Source: Bacillota bacterium (GTDB lineage: Bacteria > Bacillota > Clostridia > Acetivibrionales > DSM-1351). From it: a DNA stretch of 13,278 bases. The position numbers and the translations under genes are program-made. This document shows positions 1-4,986 of the stretch, piece by piece (the first letter of the stretch is position 1; every line of letters begins with the position of its first letter). The stretch lies in NCBI GenBank assembly GCA_023409265.1, contig JAEYHZ010000017.1:1-13278 (forward strand), written 5' to 3'. The notes below the pieces were generated by a model. That model did not search any database and was not told the origin of the DNA. It saw only the letters and a list, made by a program, of their open reading frames with translations.

Positions 1-2
1 TT

Positions 3-263
3 CCTTTTGATTATAAAGGCGAAGTACCACCACAAATGCTTATGATTGATGTTCCCGAAGCCGAGTATATTGTTTTTGAACATGGGCCATTCGATTATGA
101 GCAGGAAAATCGTAGTGTGGAGGAAAAGGTGGAGAAGGCAATGGCAACTTTTGATTTTGCAGGCACCGGTTACTGCTTTGATACTTCCCCCGGTAGAATA
201 ATTTACTTTTATCATAATCCGGAACGGTTTTGGAAGTATATCAGGCCAGTGCGGAAGTCATAA
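3..263 (+). CDS. C-terminal part of a GyrI-like effector-binding domain protein, probably an AraC-type regulator (5' end outside window)
   Basis: The frame is open from the left edge, so only about the last 86 residues are visible. The first in-frame ATG is at 36, but reading continues upstream without a stop, so that ATG is probably internal. The visible part (DVPEAEYIVFEHGPFDYEQ, then GTGYCFDTSPG, ending FWKYIRPVRK) resembles the small-molecule-binding GyrI-like half of AraC-family regulators and stand-alone GyrI-like proteins. In such proteins this domain senses a ligand while an N-terminal helix-turn-helix binds DNA. The N-terminal half is not in the window, so a DNA-binding role is inferred. 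The gene ends in TAA and a stem-loop terminator follows 10 bp later. Confidence 0.7.
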   Translation, partial: PFDYKGEVPPQMLMIDVPEAEYIVFEHGPFDYEQENRSVEEKVEKAMATFDFAGTGYCFDTSPGRIIYFYHNPERFWKYIRPVRKS

Positions 264-273
264 TCAATAAAAT

Positions 274-314
274 GCACCTGCCCAAATTGATCAAATGCGG
301 TAGGTGCTTTACTA
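274..314. terminator. Stem-loop terminator, possibly bidirectional
   Basis: GCACCTGCC (274-282) pairs with GGTAGGTGC (299-307) over nine positions, one of them a G-T pair, with a 16-nt loop. The + side is followed by TTTACTATAT and the minus side by ATTTTATT, so it can work in both directions. It ends the GyrI-like gene on +. It may also catch transcripts from the SDR gene, which ends 210 bp away on minus without a clear terminator of its own. Confidence 0.65.
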
Positions 315-407
315 TATATGATAATGCCCTGATACCGCTCCTTCACAGCTAATGACTTCCAAACCAGTCAAAAGAGATTAAGCAGGTAGGCAAAAGGTTG
401 CCGCTAT

Positions 408-524
408 GTGCTGATGAAGAAAATTGAAGCAGCTAAAAAAGATGCTTTTTATCAACCGTCTGAAATCTATCATTTCTCTCTTGAAGAAATCAAAGGCATT
501 CTTGAACAGGCTTGTTTATTATAA
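408..524 (+). other. Possible small ORF or gene remnant
   Basis: A 38-codon frame starts at GTG 408 (ATG at 414) and stops at TAA 522-524, overlapping the tail of the SDR gene on the other strand by 6 bp. The peptide (IEAAKKDAFYQPSEIYHF, then SLEEIKGILEQACLL) looks like an ordinary helical protein end rather than random translation. An AAAGG lies about 10 nt before the GTG. A neighbouring frame just upstream (KEIKQVGKRLPLCADEEN) could be the same protein cut by a frameshift. No family is recognised. It may be the 3' remnant of a lost gene, a tiny gene, or chance. Confidence 0.2.
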
Positions 525-1712
525 CAGCACTTTCTCTATATCCATTATCCACTCTTCGATGATCAGGGTGTTTTCCTCCAGCTTTTTCGGATTCTTTTCA
601 TATCCCTGTAATAATTTCAGTTGGTGTTTCCAGTATTCTTTCAGTCTTTCCAAAAAGGCCTTTTCTTCAAATAAGATATTATTGTTACCATTCTGGATTT
701 CATTGTTTAAAAGCTTTAGTTTTTCGCTGGCCTGTTCTGCCGATAACGCCATAACTTTTTTAAAGTCCCTTAAAACCCATTGCTTTTCAAATATATTCAT
801 TGCCTTCCAACCCTTATATTGTTCCATATATGTCAGCACTATCTTTTCAAAGTACCGTGGAATCTCTTTGTATGCACTTTCACTAAATGTAGCTGTAAAT
901 TCCTGCTGTTCATCATTTGCTATGAGATTAAAGTCCATTAATACTTGAATTGAGCCAATTTCCTGACCATTATATACGGCAGCATTCCGGGTTGAAAGTG
1001 CAAATCCCACACCTGCGCTCTCCGCATCCAAAATATGCTGCTTATTCATGCTATAAAAATCTTCTGTAGACATGCCCATTTTGGCTGCAACGATTTCAAT
1101 TGCCCCCATGGCGGTTTCTGTTTTTACCAATCCCGGCCCAATAGTATATGTATACACATTGGTTCCTTCAAGTTCCATGGCCAATGTATTACATAACTCA
1201 ACCTGGGCTGTTTTAAACACCTCATAAGTTCCCATATAAGGTGATGCACCCGATGAAGATACGAACACTATGATGCCCTGATTTTGTTCCTTCATTTTTG
1301 GAAGAAAGTTTTGTGTCAAAATCAATGGAGCTCTGAAATTTACTTGGTAGCTCCTGTCCCATAAATCGGAACCGACCTCATCTACAGAGCCCATTTTCGT
1401 AAATGTAGCATTATTAAAGATAATGTCTGGGCAACCATATTTCCTCAGGACATAGTCTGTCATTTTATCTATTTGTAATTTGTCCCCTAGATCGATTTCA
1501 TAGAACTCTGTTATATTATCGCAAAATAAATCGTTTATATTTTTCTCTGCCTGCTCACCCTTATTTTTATCAACTTCAGCAATAATTGTTGTTGCTCCCA
1601 GGTACGCAAATGCTTTTGCAGCTTCAAAGCCTATACCGCCACCGGCCCCTGTTAAAAGTACAGTCTTCCCCTTTAAACCGCTTCTTAAAGCTGGCACATT
1701 CTCAATAAGCAT
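519..1712 (-). CDS. SDR-family NAD(P)-dependent oxidoreductase with a C-terminal helical extension
   Basis: Residues 15-262 form a classical short-chain dehydrogenase/reductase Rossmann domain, expected to be cytosolic and to oxidise or reduce an alcohol or ketone with NAD(P). The cofactor motif TGAGGGIG is at 21-28, NNA at 100-102, the serine run at 152-154, the catalytic pair Y163 and K167 (YEVFK), and PGLVKT follows at 193-198. All key residues are present. Classical SDRs are about 250 residues long. Here residues 265-397 add a charged, Lys/Glu-rich, mostly helical tail (EQASEKLKLLNNEIQ, KAFLERLKEYWKHQ) that I cannot assign to a family. The start ATG has GAGG about 10 nt upstream. The PhzF-like gene ends only 33 bp before it, so the two are probably co-transcribed. 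The substrate cannot be told. Confidence 0.9.
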   Translation of the reverse strand: MLIENVPALRSGLKGKTVLLTGAGGGIGFEAAKAFAYLGATTIIAEVDKNKGEQAEKNINDLFCDNITEFYEIDLGDKLQIDKMTDYVLRKYGCPDIIFNNATFTKMGSVDEVGSDLWDRSYQVNFRAPLILTQNFLPKMKEQNQGIIVFVSSSGASPYMGTYEVFKTAQVELCNTLAMELEGTNVYTYTIGPGLVKTETAMGAIEIVAAKMGMSTEDFYSMNKQHILDAESAGVGFALSTRNAAVYNGQEIGSIQVLMDFNLIANDEQQEFTATFSESAYKEIPRYFEKIVLTYMEQYKGWKAMNIFEKQWVLRDFKKVMALSAEQASEKLKLLNNEIQNGNNNILFEEKAFLERLKEYWKHQLKLLQGYEKNPKKLEENTLIIEEWIMDIEKVLL

Positions 1713-1745
1713 ATCTTCTTACCTCAAAATAGTTTTCTTCATAAT

Positions 1746-2615
1746 TTAAAACTCATATTCTTTCTCTTCTATTTTCAAAGCATTTCCGCCTACTTTGACT
1801 TCCTTAATGCTTTTATTTTCAATATACAGACCTGCCAGTATCTCTGAAGGTTTGTCCATTGAATAACCTTGTTCAAAAACTAATTTACTGCACTGATTTT
1901 CCGAGATTATTCCGTATTTATATAAGTAGCAGCTAAGTGCTCCATTGGAGGTTCCTGTAGCAGACTCCTCAGGAATATCATACAGAGGAGCAAAATTTCT
2001 GCAGTGAGCAGTAGAATTATATTTTGTCTCCATTGTAAACACATGATATCCGGTTACATCATATCTCTTGCTGATCTCCTTAATTGCATCAAAATCGGGC
2101 TGTATTGACAAAAGCGTTTCCAAATCATTGATTGGAATCAATATATCCCTCAACCCGGTGGATACAATTTGAGCAGGCAGCTTCCCTGTTATCTGGTTTT
2201 CATTTATATTCAGAGAATTTGAAATTTCACTTTTGTCTATTACTTCACAAAATTTGGGAAGACACTGGCTCATAAATATTGTACGGTCAGGTCTATACTC
2301 AACTTTCAGAATTCCGGCTTTCGTTTCCTGTGTAAATTCTCCAAACGGTATCTTCTCCTGATCGGCAAGTAAGGAAAAAACTGCAATTGTGGCATGTCCG
2401 CATAAATCCACCTCTTCAACCGGTGTAAAAAATCTCACTTTAAAATCTGCCTTCTCTGATTTTTGAACAAAAGCGGTTTCTGAAAATCCAACTTCTGCTG
2501 CTATACGCTGCATTGCTTTTTCCTCTAACTCATCCGCATCCAAAACAACTCCCGCAGGATTCCCACCATGTCTTGATTTGGCGAATGAACTTAAGATGTA
2601 TACTTTAATTTTCAT
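1746..2615 (-). CDS. PhzF-family isomerase-like protein
   Basis: This 289-residue protein has the length and motifs of the PhzF/YddE family (diaminopimelate-epimerase fold). That family includes the phenazine isomerase PhzF and many proteins of unknown substrate. Numbering from the chosen ATG, the N-terminal half has GNPAGVV near 18-24, the family glutamate E46 within GFSETAF, and CGHATIA at 72-78. The C-terminal half has EESATGTSNGALSCYL, matching the family's (D/E)PATGSxxGAL signature, with Glu where PhzF has its catalytic Asp. The frame could be extended 11 codons to 2648, but the ATG at 2615 is preferred: GGAGG sits 4 nt before it and the family begins at this strand. It lies just upstream of the SDR gene in the same direction. 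No phenazine genes are nearby, so the substrate is unknown. Confidence 0.9.
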   Translation of the reverse strand: MKIKVYILSSFAKSRHGGNPAGVVLDADELEEKAMQRIAAEVGFSETAFVQKSEKADFKVRFFTPVEEVDLCGHATIAVFSLLADQEKIPFGEFTQETKAGILKVEYRPDRTIFMSQCLPKFCEVIDKSEISNSLNINENQITGKLPAQIVSTGLRDILIPINDLETLLSIQPDFDAIKEISKRYDVTGYHVFTMETKYNSTAHCRNFAPLYDIPEESATGTSNGALSCYLYKYGIISENQCSKLVFEQGYSMDKPSEILAGLYIENKSIKEVKVGGNALKIEEKEYEF

Positions 2616-2619
2616 AATG

Positions 2620-2624
2620 CCTCC
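2620..2624 (-). promoter_or_regulatory. Shine-Dalgarno that sets the PhzF-like start
   Basis: GGAGG on the minus strand stands 4 nt before the ATG at 2615. It favours this start over the in-frame upstream codon at 2648. Confidence 0.7.
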
Positions 2625-2696
2625 ATATTTCCATCCTGTACCTCTCAATCCTCATTTTATTAAACATAAGGACATGATAACGGTTATATAAAGTTG

Positions 2697-2718
2697 TCCT
2701 CCGAATCATGCCGGAGAA
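2697..2718 (-). terminator. Weak stem-loop between the GNAT and PhzF-like genes
   Basis: On the minus strand TTCTCCG pairs with CGGAGGA (seven pairs, one G-T) around an 8-nt loop, 20 bp after the GNAT stop codon. The following bases (CAACTTTATAT) are only moderately T-rich. It could be a weak terminator or a processing or stability hairpin, so GNAT and PhzF may be separate units or a leaky operon. Confidence 0.3.
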
Positions 2719-2738
2719 GTACACATATCATGCAGAAT

Positions 2739-3302
2739 TTATGTATTATGCCATTCCTCATTCAGAAGTGCAAACAAATATTCATCGGTATATTCACCTT
2801 TATACCATGAATTTTTTATAAAGTGACCTTCCCTTCTCAACCCGATTTTCTCAAGTAATTTAATGGAATTCCTATTTCTCACATCGGTTACAGCAATAAC
2901 CCTGTGCTTATTCAACACATCAAATATATACCCCAACAGGCACTTAACAGCCTCTGTTCCAAATCCCTTATTCTGATATAACGGGCTTAATGTAAATCCT
3001 ATTTCAACCTGATTCGTATCTTGTGGCAGCGTATGTATTGCACAGTCTCCTATGAGGCTTCCTGTTTCCTTCAATTCAATTGCAATTTGAAACCAGGAAT
3101 CAGGAATACCAGGCTCTAAATTCATTTGCTCTTTTATAAATTCCACCGCTTGTGCATATTTGAAATTTGTCCAGCCTTCTCCTTGATATAAGGCTACTTG
3201 AGGATTGGTTCTGTAATTGAAAAAAGTTTCTGCATCAAATTCTTTAAACTTCCTTAATATCAATCTTTCGGTTAGTAAATCATGAAATTGAATCATGCTC
3301 AT
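2739..3302 (-). CDS. GNAT-family N-acetyltransferase, RimJ/RimL type
   Basis: The 187-residue product fits the RimJ/RimL group (COG1670) of acetyl-CoA-dependent N-acetyltransferases. It begins with the typical LLTERLILRKFKEFDAETF strand-helix. It carries the acetyl-CoA loop in EIGFTLSPLYQNKGFGTEA (Q-x-x-G-x-G form), and the late motif NRNSIKLLEKIGLRREG, where an Asn-led helix lines the active site. The frame runs on to 3434 and would overlap the preceding gene, but those 44 extra residues are not GNAT-like. The ATG at 3302 (or 3296) matches the family start; its Shine-Dalgarno is weak (GGA about 9 nt upstream). With this start, 94 bp separate it from the MBL-fold gene. The substrate may be a protein N-terminus, an amino acid or a small amine. 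Confidence 0.88.
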   Translation of the reverse strand: MSMIQFHDLLTERLILRKFKEFDAETFFNYRTNPQVALYQGEGWTNFKYAQAVEFIKEQMNLEPGIPDSWFQIAIELKETGSLIGDCAIHTLPQDTNQVEIGFTLSPLYQNKGFGTEAVKCLLGYIFDVLNKHRVIAVTDVRNRNSIKLLEKIGLRREGHFIKNSWYKGEYTDEYLFALLNEEWHNT

Positions 3303-3396
3303 ATTATTGTCCGTATCCCTTCTGATTTGCTGTATACAACATTCGTCACATAAAATAATAACACTTATAGTTAAATCAATATATAAAAAATTTTTT

Positions 3397-4236
3397 TTAT
3401 ATTTCCACTTGCATCCCGGTATAAAAATAGTCAAGCTTATCTCCCATTGTCTCTTTTAAAATATTATAACCCCTTTTTCCTGTACAATGGCAGGTATAAG
3501 TCTTTTCTATCTCATAATCCAGAAGTCTTTTTCCGAGGGTTGTAATATTTGCTCTGCTCTCTCCCATTAAATCAGGAAATGGGAAGCCCATTAAATGAAA
3601 CCCTCCAATTATTGTTTGTACAGGCATGCCGGGGAAATGTCCTATAATCGTATCAACCATGTTCTCAACACCATTATGGCTGCATCCTGTAATAATTACC
3701 AATTTACCCGCATTATGAATTACCAGTGCAATCTCATGGTCAAATTCATCCTTTACAAATTGTCCGTCTCTTTTAACCAGCAGATTTTTACTTGATTTAA
3801 CCAGCGGATATTTACGTTGGAACCCTGACACCAGAAAAATACCGTCCTCTATACGTATAAAGTCACTTATAAAGCATATTCTGTCTGAATATGCATCAAG
3901 TACTTCACTGGAAACACTCACATTCTCCTTTATAAACAAAAGCTTAAAATAGTACTCCCTTTTTGCTTTATCACTTATAAATACTGATGCCTTTTTGTTG
4001 ACCTGCAAAAATCTGAGTAATCCTCCGCCATGATCAGAATGAGCATGAGATATGATCAAGTTATCAATGTCCTCAACATTGATGCCCATTCTGATTGCAT
4101 TATCAACAAAAGCTCCGGATGCACCTGTATCAAACAATAGTTTTTTTCCCTGCACTTCAATAAATAGCGATAAACCATGCTCCTTGTGCATGTCTTTATT
4201 CTTGCACTCATTTTCTATCAGCATTTTCAGAATCAT
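3397..4236 (-). CDS. MBL-fold metallohydrolase, dihydropterin ribofuranosylaminobenzene-phosphate synthase-like
   Basis: This 279-residue protein is a metallo-beta-lactamase-fold enzyme of the COG1237 type, named after the archaeal 7,8-dihydropterin-6-methyl-4-(ribofuranosyl)aminobenzene-5'-phosphate synthase; most bacterial members have no proven substrate. Metal ligands are visible: HAHSDH at 64-69 (H64, H66, D68, H69), H187 in TGCSHNGVEN, H214 in GGFHL, and H250 in TCHCTGKRGY near the end. The N-terminus has LFDTGASG at 34-41, as usual. The start is well supported: GAGGAG lies 7 nt before the ATG. Transcription probably begins in the divergent region to the right, where the minus strand has TATAAT (4280-4285) and TATACT (4272-4277), though no convincing -35 was found. 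It is not expected to be an antibiotic beta-lactamase. Confidence 0.9.
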   Translation of the reverse strand: MILKMLIENECKNKDMHKEHGLSLFIEVQGKKLLFDTGASGAFVDNAIRMGINVEDIDNLIISHAHSDHGGGLLRFLQVNKKASVFISDKAKREYYFKLLFIKENVSVSSEVLDAYSDRICFISDFIRIEDGIFLVSGFQRKYPLVKSSKNLLVKRDGQFVKDEFDHEIALVIHNAGKLVIITGCSHNGVENMVDTIIGHFPGMPVQTIIGGFHLMGFPFPDLMGESRANITTLGKRLLDYEIEKTYTCHCTGKRGYNILKETMGDKLDYFYTGMQVEI

Positions 4237-4378
4237 AGAATACTCCTCGGATTCAAACTTTTAATATTTAAAGTATACCATTATAACTCATGAATTCAGA
4301 GAAAATTTTTTGTTGTAGAAGAATTTATTACCCCCTAAATAATCGCAAATATTTTTGTAATTATTTTTATGAAACACC

Positions 4379-4406
4379 TTTACATTTATAATCAGATTGA
4401 TATAAT
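4379..4406 (+). promoter_or_regulatory. Sigma-A promoter of the T-box / MetRS-like unit
   Basis: TTTACA (4379-4384) and a perfect TATAAT (4401-4406) are 16 bp apart. The predicted RNA start near 4413 lies just before T-box Stem I, as expected for a riboswitch-controlled gene. Confidence 0.8.
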
Positions 4407-4412
4407 TGTTTT

Positions 4413-4744
4413 TAATAAATCAAAGGCGATGACAGAGGATAGTAAATCAGACTAATTCTTTACAGAGAAACCCCGGTTGCTGAGAAGGGATACTGAATTG
4501 CTGATTGAACAGGCTCTCAAGCTGTGTACCGAGGTCAATAAGATTTAGGCTGCAACGTATGCACCCGTTAAAGTGCCGGAGTATAAGTATTTTATGTTTA
4601 TTTAGACTACTTTTAAGGATTAAATAAACTAAAAATGCCGTACTTTATAAGGCTTTTACTGTGAAGTATAAGTAAACCGGGGTGGTACCACGAAGAAGAT
4701 AGCTCTCGTCCCCAGGATAAATTCCTGGAGGTGAGAGCTTTTTT
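4413..4744 (+). promoter_or_regulatory. T-box riboswitch with apparent CAG (Gln) specifier
   Basis: T-box leaders bind an uncharged tRNA and then allow transcription past a terminator. All parts are visible. In Stem I, AGAG (4434-4437) pairs with CTCT (4514-4517). Next comes the specifier loop with AGTA (4441-4444) facing GAA (4507-4509). Above it AATCAG (4445-4450) pairs with CTGATT (4501-4506) and AATTC (4454-4458) with GAATT (4495-4499), and GGTTGCTGAGA lies in the distal loop. GAA is followed by CAG (4510-4512) and a purine, which is the specifier position. A conserved CCGTTA (4565-4570) sits inside a GCAC/GTGC stem. A further stem pairs GTTTATTTA (4596-4604) with TAAATAAAC (4621-4629). 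The T-box sequence GGGGTGGTACCACG is at 4679-4692. It controls the MetRS-like gene. The riboswitch itself is sure; the CAG reading rests on hand folding. Confidence 0.93.
4701..4744 (+). terminator. Regulated T-box terminator
   Basis: AGCTCTCG at 4701-4708 pairs with TGAGAGCT at 4732-4739. Inside, CCAGGA pairs with TCCTGG, and a run of six T follows. This hairpin competes with the antiterminator formed by the T-box sequence just upstream. Confidence 0.9.
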
Positions 4745-4818
4745 AATGCAAATTCAGATCAAAAATAATAAATTTAAGGGTGATAATTATTAGGACAGCA
4801 AATGCAAAGTTTAAAGAC

Positions 4819-4953
4819 CTTATAGAAAATCGCATTTTAACTTTAGAAGTACCTTATGAAAATTTGCATTGTAAATTTTGAATCAATTATGAGTAAACAC
4901 ACTTTAACTTTAGAAAAACATCATGAAAAATCGTACTTTAATTTTAATTGAGA
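4819..4953 (+). repeat. Four imperfect tandem repeats of about 34 bp in the leader
   Basis: Units begin near 4819, 4853, 4886 and 4920. Their common pattern is TTATGAAAATCG, then a CACTTTAACTTTAG-like block, then an A-rich stretch. The block reads CATTTTAACTTTAG in unit 1, CATTGTAAATTTTG in unit 2, CACTTTAACTTTAG in unit 3 and TACTTTAATTTTAA in unit 4. A more diverged fifth copy may lie at 4786-4818. They sit between the T-box terminator and the ribosome binding site, so they are transcribed only after readthrough. No coding frame spans them. Function unknown. Confidence 0.7.
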
Positions 4954-4979
4954 AGCTGCTGACAGCTTCCTTAAGGAGG
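4952..4979 (+). promoter_or_regulatory. Perfect hairpin followed by strong Shine-Dalgarno
   Basis: GAAGCTG (4952-4958) and CAGCTTC (4963-4969) form a perfect 7-bp stem with a CTGA tetraloop. AAGGAGG (4973-4979) begins 3 nt later and is 7 nt from the ATG at 4987, which fixes the start. There is no T-run, so the hairpin is not a terminator. It may protect the mRNA 5' end or influence ribosome loading. Confidence 0.7.
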
Positions 4980-4986
4980 AATCCAT

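Noticed and set aside
424..948. Long + strand reading frame opposite the SDR gene
   Set aside because: It lies antisense to a clear SDR, has low-complexity Ser/Phe-rich text and no Shine-Dalgarno. Similar frames opposite the MFS, EAL-HDOD and S-layer genes were rejected for the same reason.
3381..3402. Perfect A/T inverted repeat (ATATAAAAAA / TTTTTTATAT) across the MBL-fold stop codon
   Set aside because: Only A-T pairs with a 2-nt gap; too weak for a terminator and easily expected by chance in such A/T-rich DNA.
3397..4236. Antibiotic-resistance beta-lactamase
   Set aside because: The TCHCTG and TGCSHNGVEN motifs and the lack of a signal peptide place it with the dihydropterin-synthase-like MBL proteins, not the secreted beta-lactamases.
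4559..4561. ATG in the leader as a methionine specifier codon
   Set aside because: It lies after Stem I, beside the GCAC/GTGC stem with CCGTTA, and is not next to the AGTA/GAA specifier loop.
4819..4953. Tandem repeats as a CRISPR array
   Set aside because: Units follow each other directly with no spacers and are diverged along their whole length; no cas genes are present.
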